Shown: piece after piece, positions 34,599 to 47,487 of the stretch
Layout: each line of letters opens with the position of its first letter
How positions within the stretch are numbered: position 1 is the first letter of the stretch
From: Holophagales bacterium
Lineage (GTDB): Bacteria; Acidobacteriota; Thermoanaerobaculia; Multivoradales; Multivoraceae
Length of the DNA stretch: 64,000 nucleotides
Direction of reading: 5' to 3'
Assembly (NCBI GenBank): GCA_009843505.1
Contig: VYDI01000034.1
Span: 62,001 to 126,000 of the forward strand
The notes under the pieces: model-generated
The model's input: the letters and a program-made list of their open reading frames with translations, nothing else
Told to the model about the DNA's origin: nothing
The model's database searches: none
Program-made: the position numbers and the translations under genes

Positions 34599-36122
34599 GT
34601 GATCGCGTACATGAACTCCGCGACGTCCTGGGGCATCGAGGCCCGGGAGGTCCAGGTGGAGGTCGCGGCCTACTTCGGCCTTCCGGCGATGCAGTTGATC
34701 GGATTGCCCGACACCGCCGTTCGGGAGAGCCGCGACCGCGTGCGGGCGGCGATACGCAGCAGCGGCTACGACCTCGAGAGCCGTAACGTCGTCATCAATC
34801 TGGCGCCCGCGGATCTCCGCAAGGAAGGCAACCAGCTCGACCTGCCGATCGCTCTGGGACTCCTGACCGCCAACCGGGAACTCTCCGAGGAATCGCTCGA
34901 GGGCAGGATGGCGTGCGGCGAACTGGGCCTCGACGGCGACGTGCGTCCTGTCCGGGGCTCCCTGTCGATCGCGGAACTCGCCGGAAGACTCGGCATACGC
35001 GAGGTCCTTCTGCCGGCGGCGAACAGCCGGCAGGCCGCCGCACTGGCCGGTGTGAACGTGATCCCCGTCGCCCACCTCCGTGAAGCGATCGAACATCTGA
35101 CCGGGGACCGGGTGATCGCGCCGGCGACGGCCATGCCGCCACCGCAGAGCGGGGACGGCACGGAGCCCGACTTCTCCGACGTCCGCGGCCAGGAAACGGC
35201 CAAGCGGGCGCTCGAGATCGCCGCGGGAGGCGGACACAACGTCCTCTTCGTCGGCCCGCCGGGAACCGGCAAGACGATGCTGGCCCGGCGTCTGCCCGGA
35301 ATCCTGCCGCCGCTTACCGACGCGGAGGCCGTTACGGTGACGAAGATCCACTCCCTGTCCGGTCTTGCGCGCGGGGCCGACGGACTGGTCTGGACCCGCC
35401 CCTTCCGCAGCCCGCACGCCGGCGTCTCCGCGTCGGGTCTGATCGGCGGTGGCTCTATCCCCAGACCCGGGGAGATCAGCCTGGCGCATGCCGGCGTGCT
35501 GTTCCTGGACGAGTTGCCCGAGTTCCGGCGCGACGCGCTCGAGGCGCTCCGCCAGCCGCTCGAGGACGGCGTGGTCACGGTCGTCCGAGCAAAGGCCCGG
35601 CTCAGCTTCCCCGCCCGGTTCACCCTCGTCGCCGCCTGCAACCCCTGCCGTTGCGGCCACTTCGGTGACCCTCGGGCGGAGTGTGTCTGCGCTGCGCGGG
35701 ACATCGACCGTTATCGCCGCCGGCTCTCGGGCCCGCTGCTCGACCGGATCGACCTCCACGTCGAGATGCCGGTCCCCAGCCTGGAGGATCTGAAGGAACC
35801 GGCCCTCGAGGGCTCCGCGAAGATCGCGGAGAGAGTCGCGGCGGCCCGCCGCACCCAGGCCTCCCGCTTCTCGGTCGGCCATCCGGCGCCGCTGAACAGC
35901 ACGATGTCGCGCCGGGATCTGGAAAACCACTGCCGGCCGACCGAGGCGGCCCAGAGCCTGCTGGACGCAGCTTTCGAGCGGCTGGCGATGTCGGCCCGGG
36001 CACTGACCCGGGCGCTCAAGGTGGCGCGCACGATTGCCGATCTGGACTCGTCCCGGCGGATCGACGTCACTCACGTTGCGGAGGCGATCCAGTACCGCCC
36101 GCTGGACCGCCACAACTCATGA
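34599..36122 (+). CDS. comM: YifB/ComM-family Mg-chelatase-like AAA+ ATPase
   Basis: ComM is a helicase that extends branch migration when transformed DNA integrates; many non-competent bacteria keep the gene. The 507-aa product has the N-terminal LonC-like half (LIGLPDTAVRESRDRVRAAI), Walker A GPPGTGKT (219-226), Walker B LFLDELPEF near 305, the Cys cluster CNPCRCGHFGDP and the C-terminal sensor region (SARALTRALKVARTIADL). GTG 34599 is used; no strong ribosome site is seen. The next gene begins 99 bases on. Confidence 0.93.
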   Translation: MIAYMNSATSWGIEAREVQVEVAAYFGLPAMQLIGLPDTAVRESRDRVRAAIRSSGYDLESRNVVINLAPADLRKEGNQLDLPIALGLLTANRELSEESLEGRMACGELGLDGDVRPVRGSLSIAELAGRLGIREVLLPAANSRQAAALAGVNVIPVAHLREAIEHLTGDRVIAPATAMPPPQSGDGTEPDFSDVRGQETAKRALEIAAGGGHNVLFVGPPGTGKTMLARRLPGILPPLTDAEAVTVTKIHSLSGLARGADGLVWTRPFRSPHAGVSASGLIGGGSIPRPGEISLAHAGVLFLDELPEFRRDALEALRQPLEDGVVTVVRAKARLSFPARFTLVAACNPCRCGHFGDPRAECVCAARDIDRYRRRLSGPLLDRIDLHVEMPVPSLEDLKEPALEGSAKIAERVAAARRTQASRFSVGHPAPLNSTMSRRDLENHCRPTEAAQSLLDAAFERLAMSARALTRALKVARTIADLDSSRRIDVTHVAEAIQYRPLDRHNS

Positions 36123-36178
36123 CGTCGACGCGGAAGGCGGCCGGGGGGGGCTCCCCTCCGCCTCGCCCGGCCGCCCCT

Positions 36179-36207
36179 CTGACGGCCCCAGCGTTTGCTG
36201 CTAAAAT
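36179..36207 (+). promoter_or_regulatory. Promoter of the M23 peptidase gene
   Basis: CTGACG (-35), a 17-base spacer and TAAAAT (-10, five of six). The start near 36214 lies 8 bases before the ATG at 36222, which rules out the upstream TTG 36195 for this transcript and gives a very short leader. Confidence 0.55.
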
Positions 36208-36221
36208 GCGCTTTGGTCGAT

Positions 36222-37109
36222 ATGCTGTCCAGGAACCACACGATCGTCTTCGTCCCTCACTCGATGAGGCGGACGCGACAGTTTCGGGTCAGCAGCCGCT
36301 CGTTGGCCGCCGTCGCTGTCGCAGCCGCTCTCGTACTCGGCGTCACGAGCTGGGTTACCGTCTACCAGGTCCGATCGGCGGTGCAGCTCCGCGACCTGGA
36401 GCGGATCCAGCAGGAGAACGCGGATCTGCGTCGCGCCAACGCCTCCTTCGAGGCAAGCGTCTCCCATCTACAGCAGGCGTTGACCGAGGCCGAGGACCGC
36501 ACTCGCGACCTCGCGATCGTCGCCGGACTCGAGCAGATCGTTGGCGGCGAGCCGGAGAATCGCTTGTCGGAAGCCGGCGCCGGCGGCAGCTTCACGAGCC
36601 TCAGCGCGCCGAACAGTCCCGATCTGTCTCTGCTGGAGGCCCGGGCGTCGCTGCTCGGCGGTCGGCTCGACGCCGTCGACAGCGCCTTCGAGGAGCGCCA
36701 GCTCCTTCTCCGTTCCACGCCCATGATCTGGCCGGTGCGCGGCGTGATCAACAGTGGCTTCGGCTTCCGGCGGGATCCGATCACCGGCCAGCGGGCCCAC
36801 CACTCCGGTCTCGACATCTCCTCGGACCGCGGCATTCCCGTGCTTGCGACCGCAGACGGAGTCGTCGTCCGCGCGGAACGGATGGGCAACCTGGGCCGGG
36901 CCGTCTACGTGCTTCACCGCTTCGGCTACGAGACGCGCTACGGGCACCTGGCGGAGATCCTGGTCGAAGAAGGCCAGGAGGTCCACCGCGGCGACGTAGT
37001 GGGCCGGGTCGGGAACTCCGGACGAACCACGGGCTACCACCTTCACTACGAGGTCCGGCTGGAAGGCGACGCCCGCAACCCGTTCGAGTACCTGCGGAAC
37101 CAGGGCTGA
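36222..37109 (+). CDS. Membrane-anchored M23-family peptidoglycan endopeptidase
   Basis: Zinc metalloprotease of the LytM type. An N-terminal membrane helix (about 30-52) is followed by a coiled-coil stretch (about 60-105) and a C-terminal M23 domain: GFGFRRDPITGQ, HHSGLDISS (first zinc His and Asp), GHLAEI and YHLHYEV (HxH). All zinc ligands are present, so it should cut peptidoglycan cross-bridges rather than act as an inert EnvC/NlpD-like activator. 295 aa from ATG 36222. The short N-terminal TIVFVPHS motif before the helix is common in Acidobacteriota-type members, from memory. Confidence 0.9.
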   Translation: MLSRNHTIVFVPHSMRRTRQFRVSSRSLAAVAVAAALVLGVTSWVTVYQVRSAVQLRDLERIQQENADLRRANASFEASVSHLQQALTEAEDRTRDLAIVAGLEQIVGGEPENRLSEAGAGGSFTSLSAPNSPDLSLLEARASLLGGRLDAVDSAFEERQLLLRSTPMIWPVRGVINSGFGFRRDPITGQRAHHSGLDISSDRGIPVLATADGVVVRAERMGNLGRAVYVLHRFGYETRYGHLAEILVEEGQEVHRGDVVGRVGNSGRTTGYHLHYEVRLEGDARNPFEYLRNQG

Positions 37110-37206
37110 GGGCCCGCTGCGCCGCGAAACGCCGCGTTAGGATTCCCAGCCTTCCTTCCCGGCATCGGACGGCGCCACCGTCGCGCGGACCGATGGGAAC
37201 GAGCCC

Positions 37207-40035
<2,829 letters not shown>

Positions 40036-40069
40036 GTCCTCCTCCGTTCCGGCGCGGTCGCCCGACTGA

Positions 40070-40075
40070 TAGCGT
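40070..40075 (+). promoter_or_regulatory. -10 element of guaB, implying a leaderless mRNA
   Basis: TGATAGCGT is followed by only five bases (TCCGC) and the ATG. Start of transcription would fall on the ATG. No Shine-Dalgarno sequence precedes guaB, consistent with this. Confidence 0.45.
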
Positions 40076-40080
40076 TCCGC

Positions 40081-41541
40081 ATGGAAACGCCCCCCCTTGC
40101 GCTGACCTTCGACGATGTGCTGCTGGCGCCGGGCCTGTCGGAGGTTCACCCCAACGATGTCGACCTGGGAACCCGGCTCACCCGCAAGATCGGGCTGAAC
40201 ATCCCGTTGGTGTCCGCGGCGATGGACACCGTCACCGAAGCCGAGCTTGCGATCGCCGTCGCCCAGGAGGGCGGTATCGGCGTGATCCACAAGAACCTGT
40301 CGATCGACGCCCAGGCGACGGAGGTCGACCGGGTCAAGCGTTCCGAGGCCGGCATGATCGTCAATCCGATCACCATCCGGCCCGAGCAGCGGATCCACGA
40401 AGCGCTGGACCTGATGGCGCGCTACAAGATCTCGGGCGTTCCGGTCACCGACCGAGACGGCCACCTGGTCGGCATCCTGACCAACCGCGACCTTCGATTC
40501 GAGACCGACACCAACCTGCCGGTTTCCGCGCTGATGACGCACGAGAACCTGGTCACGGTCCCGGTTGGCACGACCCTGGACCAGGCGAAGGCCGAGTTGC
40601 ACCGTCATCGCATCGAGAAACTGCTCGTCACGGACGACGAGGGCAACCTGAAGGGGTTGATCACGGTCAAGGACATCCAGAAGATGATGGACTTCCCCAT
40701 CGCCTGCAAGGACGACCTCGGCCGGCTGCGGGTGGCGGCGGCGGTCGGCACGGGCGGCGACTACCTGGATCGGGCGCTGGCTCTGGCATCGGCCCAGGCC
40801 GACGTGCTGGTCGTCGATTCCTCACACGCCCACAGTCGAGGCGTGCTGGACGCAGTGGAGCGGATACGGGAGGCCCTTCCCGACGCTCAACTCCTGGTCG
40901 GCAACGTGGCAACCGCTGACGGCGCGCGCGAACTCGCCGAACGCGGCGCGGACGGGATCAAGGTCGGCATCGGTCCGGGCAGCATCTGCACGACCCGGGT
41001 GGTCACCGGCGCCGGCATGCCACAGGTGACTGCGATCCGAGACGCGGCCTCGGCGGCCAGGGATCTGCCGGTGGTCGCGGACGGCGGAATCCGGTTCTCG
41101 GGAGACCTGACGAAGGCGCTTGCCTGCGGCGCCCACAGCGTGATGGTCGGCTCCCTGCTCGCGGGAACCGAGGAGAGTCCCGGCGAAACGATCCTCTACC
41201 AGGGACGCAGCTACAAGGCCTATCGCGGAATGGGCTCGCTGTCCGCGATGGCCGAAGGAAGCGCCGACCGCTACTTCCAGTCGGACGACCAGCCGCTGTC
41301 GAAGCTCGTGCCCGAAGGCATCGAGGGGATGGTGCCGCACAAGGGAAGCGTCCACCAGGTGATCGGTCAGCTCACCGGCGGCCTCCGGTCGGGCATGGGC
41401 CTCTCAGGCTGCGCCAGCGTCGGCGAGCTCAGGACGCGAGCGCGCATGATCCGCGTCACGGCCGCCGGCCAGAAGGAAGGCCACGCCCACGACGTCGTGA
41501 TCACGAAGGAAGCGCCCAACTACTGGGTCGACCGGAACTGA
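40081..41541 (+). CDS. guaB: Inosine-5'-monophosphate dehydrogenase
   Basis: Oxidises IMP to XMP, the first committed step to GMP. The barrel is interrupted by two CBS domains (about residues 95-210: [16 protein letters not shown] and [16 protein letters not shown]). The catalytic Cys is in [25 protein letters not shown] and the flap Arg-Tyr follow. Length 486 aa is typical. It starts with no recognised ribosome site and converges with the M24 peptidase gene with a 28-base gap. Confidence 0.97.
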   Translation: METPPLALTFDDVLLAPGLSEVHPNDVDLGTRLTRKIGLNIPLVSAAMDTVTEAELAIAVAQEGGIGVIHKNLSIDAQATEVDRVKRSEAGMIVNPITIRPEQRIHEALDLMARYKISGVPVTDRDGHLVGILTNRDLRFETDTNLPVSALMTHENLVTVPVGTTLDQAKAELHRHRIEKLLVTDDEGNLKGLITVKDIQKMMDFPIACKDDLGRLRVAAAVGTGGDYLDRALALASAQADVLVVDSSHAHSRGVLDAVERIREALPDAQLLVGNVATADGARELAERGADGIKVGIGPGSICTTRVVTGAGMPQVTAIRDAASAARDLPVVADGGIRFSGDLTKALACGAHSVMVGSLLAGTEESPGETILYQGRSYKAYRGMGSLSAMAEGSADRYFQSDDQPLSKLVPEGIEGMVPHKGSVHQVIGQLTGGLRSGMGLSGCASVGELRTRARMIRVTAAGQKEGHAHDVVITKEAPNYWVDRN

Positions 41542-41569
41542 GCGGTGACGCTCCGCCAACCCGGGGCGC

Positions 41570-42796
41570 CTACCAGGAACGAGGATCGAGATCGTAGGGT
41601 AGCGGCGTGAGGTCCGTCATGCCGTCCGCCGTGACGACGACGAGATCCTCGAGCCGCACTCCCCATCCCGCTTCCGGGTCGTACAGCCCGGGCTCGATCG
41701 TCACCACATCGCCGGCCCGGAGTTGGTCGGTACCCGGGCCGGTCTTGCGGAAGCTGGGCAGCTCGTGCAACTCGTAGCCGACGCCATGGCCTAGCAGGTG
41801 GAAGTAACCCGTCTGCGTGCCGGGTTTCCTGTCGGGCACCGCGAAGCCCTCGCTCTCGAACAGGCGGCAGACCCGCTCGTGCAGGGTCCAGCCCCGCACG
41901 CCGGGCCGGACGGCTTCGAGACTCGTCTCGAGCGCCTCCAGCACGAGGCCGTGCGCTCGCACCAACTCCTTCGGCGGCTCTCCCACACAGAAGGTCCTCG
42001 TGCAGTCGGCGAACAGCCGGCCGCGCGGAAACAGGTCGACGACGATGGACTCGCCGGCCCGCAGCACCCGGTCCGGCGTACCAGTGCTGTGACCCGTTGC
42101 CCCCTCTTCAGCCGGAGCGACAATGGAACTCTCCGGCTGTTCCAGACCGTGGGCAGCGAACACCTGCGCCGCGAGGGCCTTGACCCGGGCCACGGTCACG
42201 CGCTCCTCGCCTAGCCAGAGTTCCTCCCCCTCCCGGACCGAGCTGTCGGCCAGCATCCGCGCCACCGATTCGAAGGCCTCGACAGTCGCTCGCGCAGCGC
42301 AGGCGATCTCTTCGACTTCGCCTTCGGTCTTGGTGCGGCGAAGCGCCAGCATCAGTCCCCGTCCCGAGACAGGTTTCCACCCACCTTCCTCGAGCATCCT
42401 CGCCATTGCCACGGCAATCCCAGCCGCCGGCCGGCCGACAAGCGCCACTCGCCCCGGAACAACGCCGGCCCGATCGAACGCGGCCTTCAGGGCCGCCGCA
42501 AGGATCTCCTCGTGCGTCTTCCCTTCGCGGCGCAGAGTCTCCATCCCGAAGTCGGCGGGATGAACCAGCTCGACACCCCCCGCCCCCGCCCGGGCCGCCT
42601 CTTCCCGCTCCATCGAGGTGAAGTACGCGAGCCAGGCCCCGCCGCCATGCGCCACCACGCAGGCGTCTCCCAGTCGAGCACCTCCGACGAACGGCTGAAG
42701 ATCCGGATCACGGCTCGACCCTGCCATGACCACAAGCGCCTCGGCACTCTCCTCTGCAAGGTGTTCCCCCAGCAGCTCGCTGCGCGGCCAGACCAT
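41570..42796 (-). CDS. M24-family Xaa-Pro-type aminopeptidase
   Basis: Pita-bread metallopeptidase related to PepQ/PepP. The five dinuclear metal ligands can be placed: Asp in VVDLFPRGRL, Asp in FADCTRTF, His in LGHGVGYELHE, Glu in VTIEPGLYD and Glu in VRLEDLVVV. The N-terminal 170 residues form the usual creatinase-like partner domain. 408 aa from ATG 42796 (a GTG sits just before it). It follows trxA by 22 bases in a leftward run. The exact substrate preference is not predictable. Confidence 0.9.
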   Translation of the reverse strand: MVWPRSELLGEHLAEESAEALVVMAGSSRDPDLQPFVGGARLGDACVVAHGGGAWLAYFTSMEREEAARAGAGGVELVHPADFGMETLRREGKTHEEILAAALKAAFDRAGVVPGRVALVGRPAAGIAVAMARMLEEGGWKPVSGRGLMLALRRTKTEGEVEEIACAARATVEAFESVARMLADSSVREGEELWLGEERVTVARVKALAAQVFAAHGLEQPESSIVAPAEEGATGHSTGTPDRVLRAGESIVVDLFPRGRLFADCTRTFCVGEPPKELVRAHGLVLEALETSLEAVRPGVRGWTLHERVCRLFESEGFAVPDRKPGTQTGYFHLLGHGVGYELHELPSFRKTGPGTDQLRAGDVVTIEPGLYDPEAGWGVRLEDLVVVTADGMTDLTPLPYDLDPRSW

Positions 42797-42818
42797 CACG
42801 CCGGCGCCAGATCCCGGA

Positions 42819-43148
42819 TCAGACGTGGTCGTTCAGGAAGGCCTCGAACCGCATCTTCGGTGCAGCGCCGGTCATGCGGCCCAGGATCTCGCCATCCTTG
42901 AACAGGATGAAGTGCGGGATGCCCTGGACGCCGTAGCGAACGGCCACGTCCTGGGCGTGGTCGACATCGAGCTTGGCGATGCGGAGGCGTCCGTCGTACT
43001 CACCGGCCAGCTCGTCCAGGATCGGCGCCACCATCCGGCAAGGGCCGCACCAGGTCGCCCAGAAGTCGACCAGGACCGGGGTGTCCGACCCCAGTACCTG
43101 ATCCTCGAAGCTCTGGCTGTCCACGTTGAAGATCTGTTCGCTTGCCAT
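42819..43148 (-). CDS. trxA: Thioredoxin
   Basis: Cytoplasmic disulfide reductase of 109 aa. The active site WATWCGPCRMVAPI is near residue 30, the cis-proline loop GIPHFILF near 76 and the C-terminal amphipathic helix is complete. GAGGAAACG precedes the ATG. It lies 25 bases after ribF. Standard length and residues. Confidence 0.97.
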   Translation of the reverse strand: MASEQIFNVDSQSFEDQVLGSDTPVLVDFWATWCGPCRMVAPILDELAGEYDGRLRIAKLDVDHAQDVAVRYGVQGIPHFILFKDGEILGRMTGAAPKMRFEAFLNDHV

Positions 43149-43173
43149 CGGTTCGTTTCCTCGTGTCCGTTAA

Positions 43174-44112
43174 CTAGTCCGTTCGTCGAAAGTAGTCCCG
43201 CGCGGCATCGGCGTCGCGGCCGATCTGGGCGGAGAGGTCCATCATGGACGAGAAGAGCTTCTCCTCCCGCAGGTGACGGCAGAAGGAGAGGTGCACCTGC
43301 TCGCCGTACACGTCGCTCGAGAAGTCGAGGATGTGGCTCTCAACCACCCGCCTGTAGTTCTCGTAGACGGTGGGCCGGGTGCCGATGTTCGTGACTGACC
43401 GGAAGGTCGCCTCGAAGCTCGGAAAGTAGACCCTGGTCACGTAGACGCCGTTGTGGGGGTAGAGCTCGTTCTCGGGCGCCAGGTTGATCGTCGGCCAGCC
43501 GAGCCGCTGGCCCATGCGGTCACCCTGGGCGATCGTGCCCGTCATCATGTACGGGCGGCCGAGGAGAGCGTTCGCCTCCTCGATCCGGCCGTCGAGGACC
43601 AGACTCCGAATACGGCTGCTGGAGACCCGCTCGCCGGCGGTCCGGACCTCGTCCACTTCGACCGCGACGAAGCCGAGGGACGCGCCCATCTCCTTGAGGA
43701 GCGCGATGTCGCCCTCCCGCCGGCGGCCGAACGTGAAGTGCGAGCCGACGTAGAGCTCGGCGACCGCGAGCCTCCCGTGCAGGAAGTCCCGGACGAACGT
43801 CCGCGCCCGAGTGTTCGAGAACTCATGGGTGAAGCCGATCGTCAACACGTAGTCCAGGCCCGCATCCCGCAGCAGATCCTCCTTCTGCGCCTGAGTCACG
43901 AGCCGGGGCGGCGCGTCGTCCGGACGGACGACGCTCAGCGGATGGGGGTCGAACGTGATGACCGCCGAGGGCGCCCCGAGTTCGCGCGCCCGGCCCGTGA
44001 CCATCTCGAGCACGCTCTGCTGCCCGATATGGATGCCGTCGTAGTTGCCGATCGTCGCGATGACCCCGCGCGGCAGTTCGGTCGAAGCGATGGCGTCGCG
44101 GATGGCCTGCAT
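43174..44112 (-). CDS. ribF: Bifunctional riboflavin kinase/FAD synthetase
   Basis: Makes FMN and FAD from riboflavin. The FAD synthetase half has GNYDGIHIGQQ (nucleotidyltransferase HxGH-like motif), SRIRSLVLDG and PYMMTGTIAQGDRMGQRLGWPTINL; the kinase half includes NIGTRPTVYEN and VESHILDF. 312 aa is normal. The ATG overlaps the rimO stop by one base (TGATG), so translation is probably coupled. Confidence 0.96.
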   Translation of the reverse strand: MQAIRDAIASTELPRGVIATIGNYDGIHIGQQSVLEMVTGRARELGAPSAVITFDPHPLSVVRPDDAPPRLVTQAQKEDLLRDAGLDYVLTIGFTHEFSNTRARTFVRDFLHGRLAVAELYVGSHFTFGRRREGDIALLKEMGASLGFVAVEVDEVRTAGERVSSSRIRSLVLDGRIEEANALLGRPYMMTGTIAQGDRMGQRLGWPTINLAPENELYPHNGVYVTRVYFPSFEATFRSVTNIGTRPTVYENYRRVVESHILDFSSDVYGEQVHLSFCRHLREEKLFSSMMDLSAQIGRDADAARDYFRRTD

Positions 44113-45575
44113 CAGGAGCCTGCCTCGGCAGTCGCTGACCCGGCCGTTGAAGCGGCCGCGTCGAAGCCCACGATGCGACCGACGGAGTCGTCGGCGAAGG
44201 CGTCGGTGATCTCCACGTCGACGATGCGGCCGGACGTGAACGCGGCCAGCCCGGGAGTCGCCTCACCGTCGCCGGCGACGTCGTTGATCAGAATGCGACC
44301 GTCGACCTCCGGCGCCAACCCCTGGTGCCGCGCCTGGAGCAGGTGCTCGGTTTCTTCGCACGGCCCCTCGATCAGCATCGGCAGGGTCCTGCCGACAAGA
44401 CGCCCGCGGCGCTCCAGCGCGATGCACCGCTGCAACTCGAGCAGGCGCGCCTTGCGCTCCTCCGCGATCCGGCGCGGCACCTGGTCCGGCAGTGACGCCG
44501 ACGGCGTGTCGTTTTCGGGGCTGTAGACGAACGCGCCGAGGTGGTCGAAGCGAACCTCGGAGACAAACCCGAGCAGCCGTTCGAAAGCGGCTTCGTCCTC
44601 GCCGGGAAAACCGACGATGAAGGTCGTCCGCAGGCTCATCTCCGGGTCGAGCTCGCGCGCCCGCTCGAAGATCCGCCGGTAGCGGTCGGCCGATCCGCCC
44701 CGGCGCATCGCCCGCAGCACCTCGCGGTCGCTGTGTTGCAACGGCATGTCGAGGTAGGACGCCACCCGCGGCTCGCTCGCCATGAGCCGGAGCAGGGACT
44801 CGTCGAGGGTCGTCGGGTAGGCGTAGAGGAACCGGATCCAGTCCGCGTCCGTCTCGGCGAGCAGCGCCTCCACCAGGCGCAGGAGACCGTGCCGGCCATA
44901 GCCGAGATCCTCGCCGTAGCGAGTCGTGTCCTGGGCTACCAGGACCAGTTCGCGAGCGCCCCGCTCGACCAGGTCCCGCGCCTCGTGGACCAGACTTTCG
45001 ACCGGCCGGCTGCGCAGGCGTCCTCGCCAGACGGGAATGGCGCAGAACGTGCACGGGTTGTTGCATCCCTCCGCGACCTTGAGGTACGCGTAGCCCCCGG
45101 TGGTCAACAGCCGGGAGTCGCGGTGGTCGAACACCAGGTGGGAGGCAGCCGGCTCGGGCGCCGGGGCGCCGCCGAGCTGCACCAGGGCGCCGACCTGCCT
45201 CAGCGAATCGAGATCGACGAAGCCGTCGATCTCCGGGATCTCCGTCGCAAGTTCCCGGCCGTAGCGGTTGGCCATGCACCCCGCGACCAGCACCTGCCGC
45301 ACCGGTCCGGCCCCATCCGCCTTGCGGGCCGCGGCGTCGAGGATGGCGTCGATCGATTCCTCCCGGGCCTCGTCGATGAAGCCGCAGGTGTTCACGATGA
45401 CCGTATCGGCCCGGTCCAGGTCCGCGACCAGCTCGAACCCCTGACTGCCGAGGACTCCGAGCATGACCTCGCTGTCGACGTGATTCTTCGCGCAGCCGAG
45501 ACTGACCAGACCGACGCGGTGTCCGGCCACATCGGCCGGCGGGCCGGCCTCCACCCTCCTCGCGGGGGTCGACAC
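44112..45575 (-). CDS. rimO: Ribosomal protein S12 methylthiotransferase RimO
   Basis: Radical-SAM enzyme that adds a methylthio group to an Asp of ribosomal protein S12. It begins with the UPF0004 half (VGLVSLGCAKNHVDSE, VNTCGFIDEAREES), then the radical-SAM CxxxCxxC in GCNNPCTFCAIP, and ends with a TRAM domain (about 410-470). SLGCAKN at this place separates RimO from MiaB. 487 aa is slightly longer than usual. It is followed by ribF and preceded, after 6 bases, by the acyl-CoA dehydrogenase gene, which ends there. Confidence 0.95.
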   Translation of the reverse strand: MSTPARRVEAGPPADVAGHRVGLVSLGCAKNHVDSEVMLGVLGSQGFELVADLDRADTVIVNTCGFIDEAREESIDAILDAAARKADGAGPVRQVLVAGCMANRYGRELATEIPEIDGFVDLDSLRQVGALVQLGGAPAPEPAASHLVFDHRDSRLLTTGGYAYLKVAEGCNNPCTFCAIPVWRGRLRSRPVESLVHEARDLVERGARELVLVAQDTTRYGEDLGYGRHGLLRLVEALLAETDADWIRFLYAYPTTLDESLLRLMASEPRVASYLDMPLQHSDREVLRAMRRGGSADRYRRIFERARELDPEMSLRTTFIVGFPGEDEAAFERLLGFVSEVRFDHLGAFVYSPENDTPSASLPDQVPRRIAEERKARLLELQRCIALERRGRLVGRTLPMLIEGPCEETEHLLQARHQGLAPEVDGRILINDVAGDGEATPGLAAFTSGRIVDVEITDAFADDSVGRIVGFDAAASTAGSATAEAGS

Positions 45576-45581
45576 GGTTCC

Positions 45582-47453
45582 CTAGGAAGCGGCGGCCGCT
45601 GCCTGGCGCGGAGCCCGGCCTGAAGGATCGAGGTCGTCCAGGAGCTTCTCGCGGCCGAGGTGCCGGCCGCCCATCACATCCTGCGCGGTGCGGTACTTCA
45701 GGTCGTCCTCGTTGTGCCACAGCTCGCGGAAGAGCTGCTTCACCCGCCGCCGCGACATGCGGCAGAAGAGGTCGCAGAGCGCCGCGGAGTGAGCTGCGTC
45801 CGCCGTGCCGGCCCGCTGCTCGGAATGGGCGCGGGAGACCGAGGCGGCCATCGCGAACAGCTCGTTGACGACATCGACGAGCCGGAACAGGAACATCTGC
45901 CGACGCTCCATCTTCTCCCTGTAGACGAGGATCCCGTGGAAGCTCTCGCGCGCCAGCTTGCGCGCTGCCCGATCGATGAAACGGAGGTGCTTTCCGTGCT
46001 TCCCGTACCCGGCGTAGCGGGGCCAGCGGCTCCAGGCCAGCCAGCGGGTCGGATACCACCAGGCGTAGAACAGGCCGATCTTCGGCAACGCCAGGAGCTT
46101 GGCGCCCGTGCCGGCTCGCCGGTCGATCAACGTGCCGGCCACCTGCAGGTGCTTGTCGACCGCCTCGCGGGCCATGATCAGGTGCATGATCTCGCTGGAG
46201 CCCTCGAAGATGCGGTTGATGCGGAAGTCCCGCATCATCCGTTCGATGCCAACCGGGTCCTCGCCGCGGTCCCGCAGGGACGATTCCGTCTCGTAGCCGC
46301 GGCCGCCCCGCACCTGCATCGTCTCGTCGATGATCTGCCAGCCGCGCCAGGTGTTCCATTCCTTGCAGGCGGCACTCTCGAGTCGCAGATCGAGCCGCTT
46401 GTCGTTCGACATGTGGCTGGCCAGCTTGACGATCGCCTCCATCGCGAAGCCGTAGGCGGCGATGTCGGAGATCTTCTGCGCGATCGCCTCGTGCTTTCCG
46501 ATCGGCACGCCCCACTGGATCCGGCTGCTGCCGAACTCGCGCACCGCCTTGAGGCAGTACTTGGCGGCGCCGACCGAGCTGTTCGGAATCGACAGCCGGC
46601 CGTCGTTCAGCGTCGTCAGGGCGATCTTGAGCCCTCTGCCCTCCTTGCCGATCAGGTTCTCCTTCGGCACCTTCACGTTGTCGAAGGTGATGACACCGTT
46701 GGCGAGTGCGTTGAGCCCCATGAAGTGGCAGCGGCGCTCGACCTCGACACCCTCCCAATCCGTCTCGACCACGAACGAACTGATCTTCTCGGTCACCGGA
46801 TCCATCGCCATGACCACCAGCAGCTTCGCCTTGGTGCCGTTCGTGCACCAGAGCTTGGTGCCGTTCAGGACGTAGAAATCGCCGTCGAGAACGGCAGACG
46901 TCGAGAGCCTTGCCGGATCGGAACCGACCTCCGGCTCGGTCAGGGCGAAGGCGGAGATCTCGCCTGAGGCGCAGCGCGGCAGGTACTTCCGCTTCAGTTC
47001 CTCGGTGCCGAACAGGTTGACCGGCTGCGGCACGCCGATCGATTGATGAGCCGAGAGCAGGGCGGTCAGGTTGCCGTCGAACGAGCCGATCAACTCCATC
47101 ACCTGGGCGTACTCGACCTGGTCGAAGCCGAGGCCGCCGTACTCCGTCGGAATCTTCATGCCGAAGGCGCCGAGCCGCGCGAGGCCGTCGATCACGTGGT
47201 CCGGGTAGTCCTCCGACACGTCGATCTCGACCGGATCGACCTCGTCGCGGAGGAAGTCCGTGAGCGCGGAGTAGAACGACTCGAACTCCGGCCGCCACTC
47301 GTCGCGGGAGGGATAGGGACTGATCAGGTCGAAGCGGAAGTTGCCGAGGAAGAGCTCCTTCATGAAGGAAGGGTTCTTCCACTCCTTCTGGCGGGATTCC
47401 TCGGCGACCGCGCGCGCCTTCTCTTCGCTGACCTGAACCTGTTGCTGGCTCAT
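45582..47453 (-). CDS. Acyl-CoA dehydrogenase with C-terminal extension
   Basis: FAD-dependent acyl-CoA oxidation. The core (about 60-440) has KIPTEYGGLGFDQVEYAQ, AFALTEPEVGSDPA, GTKLWCTNGTKA, VGAAKYCLKAV and the QVRGGRGYETESSLRDRG and INRIFEGSSEIM motifs. Beyond it are about 180 more residues of helical sequence, as in VLCAD/ACAD9-like enzymes that bind membranes. ATG 47453 with AGGAG upstream gives 623 aa; the frame is open much further, to 48590, but only as shadow of HyuB. It has a promoter-like -10 and a hairpin in its leader. Confidence 0.92.
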   Translation of the reverse strand: MSQQQVQVSEEKARAVAEESRQKEWKNPSFMKELFLGNFRFDLISPYPSRDEWRPEFESFYSALTDFLRDEVDPVEIDVSEDYPDHVIDGLARLGAFGMKIPTEYGGLGFDQVEYAQVMELIGSFDGNLTALLSAHQSIGVPQPVNLFGTEELKRKYLPRCASGEISAFALTEPEVGSDPARLSTSAVLDGDFYVLNGTKLWCTNGTKAKLLVVMAMDPVTEKISSFVVETDWEGVEVERRCHFMGLNALANGVITFDNVKVPKENLIGKEGRGLKIALTTLNDGRLSIPNSSVGAAKYCLKAVREFGSSRIQWGVPIGKHEAIAQKISDIAAYGFAMEAIVKLASHMSNDKRLDLRLESAACKEWNTWRGWQIIDETMQVRGGRGYETESSLRDRGEDPVGIERMMRDFRINRIFEGSSEIMHLIMAREAVDKHLQVAGTLIDRRAGTGAKLLALPKIGLFYAWWYPTRWLAWSRWPRYAGYGKHGKHLRFIDRAARKLARESFHGILVYREKMERRQMFLFRLVDVVNELFAMAASVSRAHSEQRAGTADAAHSAALCDLFCRMSRRRVKQLFRELWHNEDDLKYRTAQDVMGGRHLGREKLLDDLDPSGRAPRQAAAAAS

Positions 47454-47487
47454 CGACTCGGCTCCTGTTTTCTGCTGACTGGCAAGG

